Positions 1 through 8,339 are shown, counted from the first letter of the stretch. The stretch: 64,000 nt of DNA from Candidatus Staskawiczbacteria bacterium (GCA_903835075.1 CAILLM010000008.1:1-64000); one strand, 5' to 3'. Numbers and translations are program-made. Notes: generated by a model not told the origin, from the sequence alone.

Positions 1-65
1 ATATATATTTTATTTATTAAAATTGTTTACTAAATTATGACATAAACTCCATTATTTACAATATT

Positions 66-905
66 TTAAAACTTTTTTATTTCGGGAATTGGTGGAACGC
101 CCCCGTCCAATGATTCCCTTTTTTTTGACATTGTCAGCTCTAAACCATTTTCTGTTACTTCTAATTTTTCAGCAGCAAGAATTTTCATATTTTTGACCTG
201 CTGCATGAAATCTCTCACAAATTTAAATGATCTGCACATTTCCAATTTCTGATGCATTCCTTCCCAAGCGCCCCTATCTAAATTAAGTTCTATTTTGGGA
301 TCAAGAATTTTCATTTCCGTTGCTTGCCGAGCGAAACCCTTCCAGTTATTATGACTCCTATACCCTTCTAGTTCTTGATGCATTTCATTCCATATGCTTT
401 CGTCTAAATTTAAATCCATACCAGGGTCAATAATTTTTATTCGCATAGAGCAAGTAGCAAAACCATGCCAGTTAATATTATGTTCTGAAGATTCCAAGAG
501 TGATTTCGCAATTGCATCACGTGGCATCTCCCCATCCCATCGGGCCTTATCTAATTTAATGTCTATTTTAGGGTCAATAATTTTCAACTCAGCTGCTTGT
601 TTGTAAAAATTTTGCCAATCGCTAGGAATTTTATTCCTGAACATTTCTAAATTACTCCGCATTCCATCCAAGTCGGCTTCATTTAAGTTTAGATCTACCT
701 TGGGGTCAAGAATTTTAAAACACATAGCTGTCGTAGAGAAATCTATCTGGTTATCATACTTTCTAGAATTTTCTAATGATTGCCACATCCTTTCCCAATC
801 TTCTTTCGAAACATCCCTCTCCACGTCAAAAGGCAACTCGGTTTGTTTTTCCGGTTCTTCGATGGTTAATTCGTGGATATTAATACGATCTGGATTAAAT
901 GACAT
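66..905 (-). CDS. Tandem-array repeat protein, copy 1
   Basis: Unknown function. 279 residues, no signal peptide or membrane segment, so probably soluble. The first ~31 residues (MSFNPDRINIHELTIEEPEK, then a LPFDVERD motif) and the last ten (VPPIPEIKKF) are nearly the same as in the four genes upstream. The centre consists of about five imperfect units of ~41 residues with the pattern W-x2-M-x3-LE-x-R, NNW-x2-F, A-M-x-MKILDP, DLNLD, probably paired helices. A short KILAAEKLEVTENGLEL segment precedes the tail. It is the last gene of a minus-strand array with 8-14 nt gaps; more copies could lie left of the window. I do not recognise the family; the repeat reading is seen directly, the helical fold is inference. 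Confidence 0.8.
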   Translation of the reverse strand: MSFNPDRINIHELTIEEPEKQTELPFDVERDVSKEDWERMWQSLENSRKYDNQIDFSTTAMCFKILDPKVDLNLNEADLDGMRSNLEMFRNKIPSDWQNFYKQAAELKIIDPKIDIKLDKARWDGEMPRDAIAKSLLESSEHNINWHGFATCSMRIKIIDPGMDLNLDESIWNEMHQELEGYRSHNNWKGFARQATEMKILDPKIELNLDRGAWEGMHQKLEMCRSFKFVRDFMQQVKNMKILAAEKLEVTENGLELTMSKKRESLDGGVPPIPEIKKF

Positions 906-919
906 AAATATATTTATTA

Positions 920-1732
920 TTAAAACTTTTTAATTTCAGGAATAGGTGGAACCTCTAATGCTAAAGCATCTTTCTTTTTTCGCATATTTATTTCTAAACC
1001 CTTGTTGGTGACTTTAACTTCCTCAGCCGCAAGGATTTTCATGTTCATTGCTAAACTCGAGAATTGCTCCCAGTTATTATCTTGCTCAGACTCATTCAAT
1101 TTAATTTTCATGTCTTGCCATGTATCTTGGTCAAGGTTTAAATTTTTGTTTGGATCAAGAATTTTTATACTAACTGCTAAGCGAGCAAATTCCTCCCATA
1201 TTTCGGCCTGCCTAAATACACCCAATCTAGCTGTCATTCCTTGCCAAGCTTCTTGATCAAGAGTTAAATCTTGATTTGGATCAAGAATCTTCATATGCAT
1301 CGCAATTGAAGAAAAGTCATCCCAGTTAAAAAATTTTCGTTCTTTTTCTAGTTCGTTCCTCATGCCCCGCCACGTATCTTCATTTAAGCTCAAATCTTGA
1401 CTTGGATCAAGAATTTTCATTTGCATTGTGCGACGTACAAAACTGTTCCATCTATCATCTTGTCTCAATTTTTCTAAATCATTTTTCATCCCCTGTATAG
1501 CTTTATGATCAAGGCCAAGATCTCGACTTGGATCAAGTATTTTTACCTTCATCGCTCGCGAAGAAAAGGAAAACCAATTATTGGATTGTCTGACTTCCTC
1601 CAAACCTTCTCCAAGTTTCTCCCAATCACTCTCCGTGATGTCTCTCTCCACGTCAAAGGGCAACTCAGTTTGTTTTTCTGGTTCTTCTATTGTTAACTCA
1701 TGGATATTGATGCGATCGGGGTTAAATGGCAT
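920..1732 (-). CDS. Tandem-array repeat protein, copy 2
   Basis: Unknown function, 270 residues. Same head (MPFNPDRINIHELTIEEPEK) and tail (VPPIPEIKKF) as its neighbours. This is the most regular copy: five units of ~41 residues, each with W-x2-M or W-x2-L, a short LE segment, NNW or similar, an A-M pair, then KILDP followed by DLxLD. The spacing of the aromatic, Met and KILDP positions is almost constant, which argues for in-frame unit duplication. Acidic and basic residues are mixed and there is no Cys, so it is likely cytosolic or delivered by a non-Sec route. It lies 14 nt upstream of copy 1 and 8 nt downstream of copy 3, consistent with one transcript. Confidence 0.8.
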   Translation of the reverse strand: MPFNPDRINIHELTIEEPEKQTELPFDVERDITESDWEKLGEGLEEVRQSNNWFSFSSRAMKVKILDPSRDLGLDHKAIQGMKNDLEKLRQDDRWNSFVRRTMQMKILDPSQDLSLNEDTWRGMRNELEKERKFFNWDDFSSIAMHMKILDPNQDLTLDQEAWQGMTARLGVFRQAEIWEEFARLAVSIKILDPNKNLNLDQDTWQDMKIKLNESEQDNNWEQFSSLAMNMKILAAEEVKVTNKGLEINMRKKKDALALEVPPIPEIKKF

Positions 1733-1740
1733 ATTTTTAA

Positions 1741-2568
1741 TTAAAACTTTTTAATTTCAGGAATAGGTGGAACCTCTGCTGTTAAAGCATCTTTCTCTTT
1801 TCTCATATTTATTTCTAAACCACTATCGGTGACCTTAACTTCCTCAGCAGAAAGGATTTTCATGTTCGCTGCCATAGTGAAAAAATCAAATTTGTTAATA
1901 TTGCTCCTCTTTCCTTCTAGAACATTTAGCATCCCTTGCCAGGCAGCTTGATCTAAATGTAAGTCTCGTCTTGGATCAAGGATTTTTATTTTCATTGCCT
2001 GCCAAGAAAAATCGTTCCATTTATTAGAATGCCTATCTTCTTCTAATTTATTCGTCATTTCTTGCCATGTAGTTTGATCCAAATTTAAATCTTGTTTTGG
2101 ATTAAGAATTTTCATTGCCATCGCCAAAGCAGAAAAATCGAATTCTTTTTCTACCAAAATTTTTTTTGACTGTTGAAGAGTTTCTAATGATGCTTTCATT
2201 TCTTGCAAAGCATTCTGATTAATATTTAAATCTATTTTTGGGTCAAGGATTTTCATTCGCACAGCTTGATCTGCAAAACTGGTCCATCTATTAAATTTTT
2301 GCTCTTCCTCTAATACGCTCTGCATTCCCTGCCAAGTAGCCTTATCTAAATGCAAATCTCGTTTTGGGTCAAGAATATTCATCGCCATCGCCCGATATGA
2401 AAAACCTAACCAATTATTACTCTTTTTAGAGTTTTCTAATTCATCTTCCATCACCTTCCAGTCTTCCTCTGTAATATCTCGCTCCACATCAAAAGGCAAC
2501 TCAGCTTGCTTCTCAGGTTCTTCTATTGTTAACTCGTGTATATTGATACGATCTGGATTAAATGACAT
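1741..2568 (-). CDS. Tandem-array repeat protein, copy 3
   Basis: Unknown function, 275 residues. Shares the array head (MSFNPDRINIHELTIEEPEK, LPFDVERDITEEDW) and tail. It contains about five ~41-residue units with KILDP or KILNP cores; the third unit is lengthened by a lysine-rich insertion (QQSKKILVEKEFDF), showing that units diverge by small indels. The final unit changes to MKILSAEEVKVTDSGLEINM, the same closing segment used in copies 1, 2 and 5. Gaps of 8 and 13 nt to neighbours suggest an operon. No known domain is recognised. Similar unit arrangement could suit a scaffold or binding protein, but that is inference. Confidence 0.8.
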   Translation of the reverse strand: MSFNPDRINIHELTIEEPEKQAELPFDVERDITEEDWKVMEDELENSKKSNNWLGFSYRAMAMNILDPKRDLHLDKATWQGMQSVLEEEQKFNRWTSFADQAVRMKILDPKIDLNINQNALQEMKASLETLQQSKKILVEKEFDFSALAMAMKILNPKQDLNLDQTTWQEMTNKLEEDRHSNKWNDFSWQAMKIKILDPRRDLHLDQAAWQGMLNVLEGKRSNINKFDFFTMAANMKILSAEEVKVTDSGLEINMRKEKDALTAEVPPIPEIKKF

Positions 2569-2581
2569 AAATATATATTTA

Positions 2582-3328
2582 TTAAAACTTTTTAATTTCA
2601 GGGATAGGCGTGGTTTCTATATTAAATGGTTTTCTTAGTGCAACCTCTGTACATTTGTCGGTCACAATTTTTGCCATGGCAATAAACAAATACCATTCGC
2701 CATCTGTTCTATTTTGTATTTGTCTCTTTAAATGAGACTCCATCTTTTTGCTATTTTCTTCAGAAAATTTTAAAGGATAGTCAGGATAAATGATACTCAT
2801 TGCAGCGCCCTCTTCTATCAAATATTCTCCAGACTTTTGTGTCTCAAATTCTTCTTTCATTTTATTGAAATCTTCCGCATCTAATTTTGGGCTATGACCG
2901 ATAATGGTTCTCCATGCGACATGTTCAAGTAAATGCCTCCAATCATTTTTTTCTCTAAGTTCAGAAATTTTTTGGTCGTCTTTTTCAATACCAGAATCCA
3001 AAACATCAACGGGGACTTGAGTAAGTTCCGGAGATAAATATTTTGCCCAAGCAAGATTTTGGAAATGACCATCTGCTACGCCCGATTTGGCTGACCTTAA
3101 TAGATCCTCTCTTGTTTCCGCGCTTATTTCTGGTAATTTTTTCCTATCAGTAATAGCTATAGATGCGTTGGTGTATAAATCGCCTTGTTTTGCTATCATT
3201 TGTAGTGCCTGCCAATCATCTTCAGACAAAAGTCTGCTTGGATCAAAAAGAAACTCCGGTTTTTCTTTTGATTCCGGTTCTTCTATTGTTAGCTCGTGAA
3301 TATTAATGCGGTCTGGATTAAATGACAT
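2582..3328 (-). CDS. Divergent member of the tandem array (same ends, different centre)
   Basis: Unknown function, 248 residues. The first 19 residues (MSFNPDRINIHELTIEEPE) and the last eight (PIPEIKKF) match the other four genes, but the middle is different: the W/KILDP unit is hardly visible, replaced by a helical, charged sequence with LSEDDWQ, NDWRHLLEHVAWRTI and DGEWYLFIAMAKIV segments. These still hint at the W-x-x-F/L and A-M rhythm, so it may be a heavily diverged copy rather than an unrelated cassette. Preservation of both ends while the centre drifts suggests the ends carry a shared function such as targeting, or that they are homogenised by recombination. Position between copies 3 and 5 with 13-14 nt gaps puts it in the same transcript. 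Confidence 0.78.
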   Translation of the reverse strand: MSFNPDRINIHELTIEEPESKEKPEFLFDPSRLLSEDDWQALQMIAKQGDLYTNASIAITDRKKLPEISAETREDLLRSAKSGVADGHFQNLAWAKYLSPELTQVPVDVLDSGIEKDDQKISELREKNDWRHLLEHVAWRTIIGHSPKLDAEDFNKMKEEFETQKSGEYLIEEGAAMSIIYPDYPLKFSEENSKKMESHLKRQIQNRTDGEWYLFIAMAKIVTDKCTEVALRKPFNIETTPIPEIKKF

Positions 3329-3342
3329 AAATAAATTTATTA

Positions 3343-4155
3343 TTAAAACTTTTTAATTTCAGGGATGGGCGGAACGCTTGTAGCCAGTGATTCTTTCTTT
3401 TTCGGCATGGTTAACTCTAGGCCATTTTCAGTTACTTCCACTTTTTCCGCAGCAAGAATTTTCATGTTCATCGCTAACAATGGAAACTTATCCCAACTAC
3501 TGGCTTCCCTGAATTCCTCCATCGTATTTTTCATACCTTGCCATGCAGCCTCATCAAGACTCAAATCTAAGCTTGGATCGAATATTTTCATTCGCATTGC
3601 ATCAGAAGAAAAACCATACCAATTGTTATCTTGTTTAGATTGTTCTAAGATATTTCTCATACCTTCCCTAGCGACCTCATCAAGACTTAAATCTAAACTT
3701 GGATCGAATATTTTCATTCGCATTGCATGCTGAGAAAAAGTAATCCACTGACGCGCCCGCCCGCATGTTTCTAAAGTTTTTTTTATACTCAATAAGGCGT
3801 CTTGATCAATGTCTAATTCTTGGGTTGGATCAATAATTTTCATTCGCATTGCCAACCAAGTAAAATTATCCCAATTATTATCTCTTCTATATTCTTCTAA
3901 TTTGTCTACCAGGCGTTGCCAAAAAGCTTGGTCAATGTTTAATTCTTTGCTCGAATCAATGATTTTTATCGCACAAACTTGTTCAATAAAATCTCCCACA
4001 CGATTTGAGCCACTGGGATTCTCCAACTTTTCTCTCATCTTTGCCCAATCCTCTTTAGTAATATCCCTCTCCACATCAAAAGGTAGCTCGGCTTGCTTTT
4101 CCGGTTCTTCGATGGTTAACTCGTGGATGTTGATACGATCTGGGTTAAATGGCAT
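3343..4155 (-). CDS. Tandem-array repeat protein, copy 5 (first gene of the array)
   Basis: Unknown function, 270 residues. Head MPFNPDRINIHELTIEEPEK and tail VPPIPEIKKF as in the family. Four to five units of ~41 residues; two successive units (KIFDPSLDLSLDE twice) are nearly identical, which is the freshest sign of unit duplication in the array. It is the promoter-proximal gene: a candidate promoter (4166-4196) lies just upstream and overlaps the terminator of the preceding gene. The start codon was chosen because the conserved head begins there. No Shine-Dalgarno sequence is visible; the 20 nt upstream are AT only apart from isolated bases. Confidence 0.8.
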   Translation of the reverse strand: MPFNPDRINIHELTIEEPEKQAELPFDVERDITKEDWAKMREKLENPSGSNRVGDFIEQVCAIKIIDSSKELNIDQAFWQRLVDKLEEYRRDNNWDNFTWLAMRMKIIDPTQELDIDQDALLSIKKTLETCGRARQWITFSQHAMRMKIFDPSLDLSLDEVAREGMRNILEQSKQDNNWYGFSSDAMRMKIFDPSLDLSLDEAAWQGMKNTMEEFREASSWDKFPLLAMNMKILAAEKVEVTENGLELTMPKKKESLATSVPPIPEIKKF

Positions 4156-4165
4156 ATTTTTATTT

Positions 4166-4196
4166 ATTATATAATACTACCAAAAAGCCACCTCAA
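4166..4196 (-). promoter_or_regulatory. Candidate promoter of the paralogue array
   Basis: On the minus strand TTGAGG (4191-4196) is followed after 17 nt by TATATA (4168-4173), with an overlapping TATAAT at 4166-4171. The -35 box lies inside the loop and arm of the terminator at 4184-4211. Predicted from sequence only. Confidence 0.45.
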
Positions 4197-4211
4197 TTAA
4201 AAGGTGGCTTT
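4184..4211 (-). terminator. Rho-independent terminator after the 4226-4669 gene
   Basis: Perfect stem AAGCCACCT / AGGTGGCTT with a short A/T loop, followed on the minus strand by TTTTTGG. It separates the 4226-4669 gene from the array that follows in the same direction. Confidence 0.85.
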
Positions 4212-4225
4212 AGTCTTGTTATTTT

Positions 4226-4669
4226 TTATTTATATGCACTTGCTTGCGAATGCCTATCTCTTAGAACTACTTCTTCAATAAGTGCTTTGTAATATGATGG
4301 TCTAACTCCCCAGTCACTTTCGCTAGAATTTAAAACTGACCCAACAAGCTCTTTATCAGAAAATTTTTGAATAGAGGCAAAACTATCATGATATGCTTTG
4401 CCAGCTTTTCCGCCACGAAGCGTCTTCAAATATGGAGCCATCATCATTGTTGCTTTCATATAAGCACTTTCCCAGTTATCTTCACTAGTTTCTTTCATCT
4501 CTTTCTTTGCAGCTTCCACGTCTTTTGGAAATTCAACAATAACATCATTTTTTTCAAGGCTTGGTATTTCTTTTTGTTTTCCTTCTGTCACGCCCTTAGA
4601 AAAATCCACATGAATAATGTTGTCTTCATTTGAATCACTTGAAGGTGATTGTTCTGGTGATTTAAACAT
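4226..4669 (-). CDS. Hypothetical acidic soluble protein
   Basis: Unknown function, 147 residues, no signal peptide or membrane helix. The N-terminal 60 residues are polar and low-complexity (PEQSPSSDSNEDN, lysine- and glutamate-rich), probably disordered. The C-terminal half is more ordered: EDNWESAYMKATMMMAPYLK, a GGKAGKAYHDSF turn and a final SDWGVRPSYYKALIEEVVLRD helix. It does not share the head or tail of the array downstream. It has its own terminator and is divergently oriented to the recombinase gene, so it is a separate unit. No family recognised. Confidence 0.65.
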   Translation of the reverse strand: MFKSPEQSPSSDSNEDNIIHVDFSKGVTEGKQKEIPSLEKNDVIVEFPKDVEAAKKEMKETSEDNWESAYMKATMMMAPYLKTLRGGKAGKAYHDSFASIQKFSDKELVGSVLNSSESDWGVRPSYYKALIEEVVLRDRHSQASAYK

Positions 4670-4858
4670 ATTATTTAACTAAATTATATTTTCTTACTTA
4701 ATTCTACCAAAAATTTGCATCTATTAAAAGGTTACATGACTTTTAGCTGATCGTTTTTTAGCATCTTGGGTCTGGACTAAAGGCCATGATTGCGTCATTC
4801 CTTGTATATAGGAGGGTCGACACAAGAGGTTAAATTAAGAGTAAAAAATAATAAAAAA

Positions 4859-6190
4859 ATGAATATGCAACAAGGAACAATGCAAACAAAAAGCGGTGTG
4901 GCAGTTATCGCCCCACCAGTCAAATACTGCCTATACGCAAGAAAAAGCACTGAGTCAGAAGAACGCCAGGTGCTTTCAATAGACAGCCAGATAAAGGAGA
5001 TGTTGTTACTAGCTGAAAAAGAAAACTTGAACGTTATTGAAATAAAACGCGAAAGTCACTCGGCCAAAGAAACCGGACAGAGGCCAGTATTCAATGAGAT
5101 TATAGAAGAAATCCGGCAAGGAAAATTTAACGGCGTGTTGACTTGGGCACCAGATCGTATCAGCAGAAATGCGGGCGACCTTGGTAAAATCGTAGATTTA
5201 ATGGATGCCGGGCAACTTTCAGAAATCCGAACTTACGGCCAAAGATTTACCAACTCACCAAGCGAGAAATTTCTGCTAATGATATTGGGATCACAAGCAA
5301 AATTAGAAAATGATAACCGAGGTGTCAATGTTAAGCGAGGATTAAGAGCAAGAGTTGAAATGGGTTTCTGGCCAACCATGCCACCGCTAGGGTATTTGAC
5401 CCAAAGATCAATGGATAAAAAATGCCAGCTGATGGTTGATCCAGCTCGCGCACCAATTGTAAAAAGAATGTTTGAACGCGTGGCTCACGAAAGCTATTCT
5501 GGAAGAAAACTATACAACTGGTTAAAATTCGAGTTGAACTTTTATACAAGAGGCAACAAACCTCTGACTTTATCAGGGATATATAGGATACTCGATAATC
5601 CCTTTTATTACGGAATGTTCGAATTTCCAAAAGCCAGTGGCAACTGGTATCAGGGCAAACATCAGCCGTTAATTACGCAGGAGTTATTTGAAAAAGCAAA
5701 AGCTCAATTGAAACGCGATCAAATAGTGAGGCAGAACAAAGAATTCTCCTTCACTAAATTATTCACCTGCGGATATTGCGGGTCAACCATATGTGCCGAA
5801 GAAAAGTGGAAAGTATTGAAAGACGGCACTTCCGCTCACTACATTTACTATGGTTGCGGTCGGGCTAAAGATAGAAACTGCAAAAACAAATATATTAGAG
5901 AAGAAGAATTGATAATCGAGTTACTAAAAATCCTTGATAAGTTAAACATCAACGAACTCGGTATGCGATCCAAGCTTGAGGATGAAATAAAAAGGTTCAA
6001 CATTTTTCAGAGGTCAGTACTAGGTGCTGCTGACAAAGAAAGAGCAAAAACAGATCCGGACACGGACGTACGCAACTACGCCAAATATCTTCTCAAGGAA
6101 GGTTCCATAATTGAAAAACGAGAGCTACTTGGAAATCTAAGATCGAGGATTATGTACAAGGATAAGGTGCTAACGCTGGTGCAAGAATAG
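4859..6190 (+). CDS. Large serine recombinase (resolvase/integrase type)
   Basis: DNA recombinase that cuts and rejoins DNA through a serine-phosphotyrosine-type resolvase mechanism (a 5'-phosphoserine link). Domains in order: resolvase catalytic domain (YARKSTESEERQVLSIDSQI, with the nucleophile Ser in RKSTESEE; later the WAPDRISRNAGD motif with the conserved DRxxR arginines), a Recombinase domain in the middle (LGYLTQRSM to PFYYGMFEFP), a zinc beta-ribbon (FTCGYCGSTICAEE ... CGRAKDRNCKNKY) and a C-terminal helical segment. 443 residues, in the range of this family. An upstream TTG at 4790 would add 23 residues with no homology, so ATG 4859 is preferred. It lies next to the tandem array and an unknown island up to tRNA-Ser, so it may be the integrase of that island; its attachment sites are not evident. 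Confidence 0.92.
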   Translation: MNMQQGTMQTKSGVAVIAPPVKYCLYARKSTESEERQVLSIDSQIKEMLLLAEKENLNVIEIKRESHSAKETGQRPVFNEIIEEIRQGKFNGVLTWAPDRISRNAGDLGKIVDLMDAGQLSEIRTYGQRFTNSPSEKFLLMILGSQAKLENDNRGVNVKRGLRARVEMGFWPTMPPLGYLTQRSMDKKCQLMVDPARAPIVKRMFERVAHESYSGRKLYNWLKFELNFYTRGNKPLTLSGIYRILDNPFYYGMFEFPKASGNWYQGKHQPLITQELFEKAKAQLKRDQIVRQNKEFSFTKLFTCGYCGSTICAEEKWKVLKDGTSAHYIYYGCGRAKDRNCKNKYIREEELIIELLKILDKLNINELGMRSKLEDEIKRFNIFQRSVLGAADKERAKTDPDTDVRNYAKYLLKEGSIIEKRELLGNLRSRIMYKDKVLTLVQE

Positions 6191-6196
6191 CAAAGC

Positions 6197-6221
6197 AAAA
6201 ACACTTCAAAAAAGTGTTTTT
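6197..6221 (+). terminator. Terminator of the recombinase gene
   Basis: AAAAACACTT / AAGTGTTTTT stem with a 5-nt loop followed by TGTTTTG, 7 nt after the recombinase stop codon. Confidence 0.85.
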
Positions 6222-6237
6222 GTTTTGTAGTTAAAAT

Positions 6238-6246
6238 TGCTATAAT
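6238..6246 (+). promoter_or_regulatory. Extended -10 promoter giving a leaderless mRNA
   Basis: TGC-TATAAT ends 6 nt before the ATG at 6253, so transcription would start at or within a base or two of the start codon. No Shine-Dalgarno sequence is possible in this space. See the leaderless finding for three more cases. Confidence 0.5.
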
Positions 6247-6252
6247 AATTTT

Positions 6253-7326
6253 ATGAAATATATTTTCATAGCCTTTTATGGATGGCCCGACCCACCAATG
6301 AATCAGGACGAAAAAGTCTATATAACTGATGAGCATTTTGAGTGTTGGAACCTCAGAAAATTTTCAGTTTCAGAGTTTATCGATGATATTAAAGAAAAAA
6401 TTCCTCCTATAAATGAAAACGTACTTAGAAATTATTTAACTGACGGCAGTAATTCAGACGGAATAAGCGATGAGCAATATCAAAAATGTCTTTGGGGTCT
6501 TTTACTTCCAGATCCAGAAGATATATATAATGATGGATATGGAGAAGTCCTTGCTCTATTAAATCTTTTTTCAACCAAGTATATGCACCCATCTTTTTAT
6601 GTGACTCAAATGGGAATAAATAAAATAAGTGAATTTAAAAACCTGGATGTTCTACCGAATGATCATCAAGGATATGACCACTTTAAAACATCAAATTTTG
6701 TTTATTTTTATAAGGCAATAATACAGGAAATGAAATATTTTACGTGGAAAAGAGACAACGTGCTCGGATGGTCAAAAGAAGATTGGCGATTATATATGGC
6801 CTCTATTTTCTATAACGGGCTAGAAGAATATGAAAGATCAAAATCGTCTTATACTTGGCAGAGAGAATCCGCTGATATGGCTACTCTTTTAGAAACACTC
6901 TTTACGGCAGGTGATGTCCAAAATGAGGAGATTGGATATCGATTACGAAAAAGAATAGCTACATTAATCCAATGGAAATTTAATGATATAGAAAAAGAAA
7001 TAAAAATTCTATATAAAGACCGAAGTGAGTTTGTTCACGGTAGTTATTATAAAAAGATAATTTCTGAGATGAATAGAAATCCAGATGATAACGCCTTCCC
7101 TCCATCACCTGATTTTGAAAAATTATATAAAACAAAAGAACAGCTCAGATTTATTTTTGTTGCTTATTTATATCTGCATAAAATAATGGTTTCACAGTCA
7201 GAGCCACTATTTAATAATTACGAGAATGTTCAAGATATGCTTGAAAATGCAATAATAAACACTGAGTTAAGAATGAAAATAACTGAAACAATAAAACCAA
7301 TAATCGAATTACTTCCTGTCGCATAG
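6253..7326 (+). CDS. HEPN-domain protein (Apea-like), putative defence nuclease
   Basis: 357 residues, soluble. The N-terminal ~150 residues are unfamiliar. The C-terminal half is helical and ends in RSEFVHGSYY, which fits the R-x4-H signature of HEPN ribonucleases; the surrounding TWQRESADMATLLETLF and IGYRLRKRIATL segments resemble Apea-like HEPN domains. Many such proteins act in phage defence or toxin systems as RNA-cleaving enzymes. Activity here is inferred from the motif only. It is a single-gene unit flanked by terminators on both sides, between the recombinase and the convergent 7386-8183 gene. The leaderless promoter just before ATG supports this start. Confidence 0.65.
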   Translation: MKYIFIAFYGWPDPPMNQDEKVYITDEHFECWNLRKFSVSEFIDDIKEKIPPINENVLRNYLTDGSNSDGISDEQYQKCLWGLLLPDPEDIYNDGYGEVLALLNLFSTKYMHPSFYVTQMGINKISEFKNLDVLPNDHQGYDHFKTSNFVYFYKAIIQEMKYFTWKRDNVLGWSKEDWRLYMASIFYNGLEEYERSKSSYTWQRESADMATLLETLFTAGDVQNEEIGYRLRKRIATLIQWKFNDIEKEIKILYKDRSEFVHGSYYKKIISEMNRNPDDNAFPPSPDFEKLYKTKEQLRFIFVAYLYLHKIMVSQSEPLFNNYENVQDMLENAIINTELRMKITETIKPIIELLPVA

Positions 7327-7328
7327 AT

Positions 7329-7356
7329 AAAAATACGAAAGTTAATTCGTGTTTTT
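7329..7356. terminator. Bidirectional terminator between convergent genes
   Basis: AAAAATACGAA / TTCGTGTTTTT stem with one mismatch and A/T tracts on both sides, lying between the stop codons of the convergent genes ending at 7326 and 7386. Confidence 0.7.
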
Positions 7357-7385
7357 ATTTTGCAAAATGAGACTACGATTTAAAG

Positions 7386-8183
7386 TTAATTAAAATATTT
7401 TTTACTTTTTACTTTAGCAAAATTATCTTTTTCCAATTCGAATATTTTTTCACAAATATTAGCTATAAAAAGAGGGGCCATAAGTAGTCCTCCATATCCA
7501 GGGAGGTCTGTTACAATCACATTCTTGATTCTTCCTGTCTCTTTTGCGCACCATATTCCGTTTTTTTCGAGTGAACCAATTATTTCATGCGCATCAAAGC
7601 TCGGGTGAGATGCATTACTGGCTGTATCATAATAATCGGTAAAAAAAGTTTCTACCTCGTTCTCCCTCTCCCTTGCCTTGCTTTCTTTTTTCATATTATC
7701 GAGATATCTATTACCTTTTTCAATCATAGTTAAAACATTTTTTACCTCCACACTTCCCACCTTCAATTTACCTTTATATTTATTACCGAGTGCGAAAGGC
7801 TTCATTTCCTCGGAAAGATCTTCTGGCGATAATTTTTTCTCCAATATTTCTAAAATATAGGCCAAAGCACCCGTAACTTCAAACCATGCCCTTAATGGCA
7901 AATAAAGCGCAACGGCATTTTCGGAATTGATAGTCTCAACAAATTCATTCCGGAGATACAAACTTCTAAGCACAAGAGAACTTACTATCCTTTGTATCCA
8001 AGCATGCACTTTCATTGGATCTGAAGCTTCGTAATTAAGATCTATTTCGGTATAGATGTATTTTCCTACCATAGAAACATAGCAATCGACTGCGTTAAAA
8101 GACTTATTTTTTGCTTCGTCTTTAGAGTTTCTTAATTCTTTCGGCAAATTTAACTTTGGGTTTGGAAATTTTTTTATATCCAT
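7386..8183 (-). CDS. Hypothetical protein, possibly HEPN-like helical fold
   Basis: Unknown function, 265 residues from ATG 8183. A longer frame from GTG 8294 would run back through the tRNA-Ser terminator at 8242-8276, so the downstream ATG is chosen. The protein is mostly helical: VHAWIQRIVSSLVLRSLYLR, LRAWFEVTGALAYILEILEK, then a segment with FFTDYYDTASNASHPSFDAH. The SxxSHPS piece is reminiscent of the conserved His in DUF5677-type HEPN-like proteins, but this is a weak resemblance. It is convergent with the HEPN gene and downstream of the tRNA genes. Could be an accessory or defence protein; function is not assigned. Confidence 0.6.
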   Translation of the reverse strand: MDIKKFPNPKLNLPKELRNSKDEAKNKSFNAVDCYVSMVGKYIYTEIDLNYEASDPMKVHAWIQRIVSSLVLRSLYLRNEFVETINSENAVALYLPLRAWFEVTGALAYILEILEKKLSPEDLSEEMKPFALGNKYKGKLKVGSVEVKNVLTMIEKGNRYLDNMKKESKARERENEVETFFTDYYDTASNASHPSFDAHEIIGSLEKNGIWCAKETGRIKNVIVTDLPGYGGLLMAPLFIANICEKIFELEKDNFAKVKSKKYFN

Positions 8184-8241
8184 TAAATTATAATAATTTT
8201 TTATACTTAATTCTGCATTTTTTACAAAAAAAATGCAAATA

Positions 8242-8276
8242 AAAAATACCAGAAGATTCCTCGTTCTGATATTTTT
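8242..8276 (-). terminator. Terminator after the tRNA-Ser genes
   Basis: AATACCAGAA / TTCTGATATT stem (one mismatch, G-U possible) flanked by A/T runs; on the minus strand it ends in TATTTTTTATTT about 60 nt beyond the tRNA-Ser(GCT) 3' end. Confidence 0.7.
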
Positions 8277-8339
8277 GTAATACACTCGGGTCACACCTAA
8301 TCCTCAACTAAAAGGGTTTACGCCGATAGTAAATTGTGT

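Noticed and set aside
66..4155. CRISPR-like or rRNA-like nature of the regular repeats in the array
   Set aside because: The period is ~123 bp, in frame, and follows protein units; there are no short direct repeats with unique spacers.
8184..8294. N-terminal extension of the 7386-8183 protein from GTG 8294
   Set aside because: It would translate through the terminator of the tRNA-Ser transcript and gives an unlikely hydrophobic-basic start.
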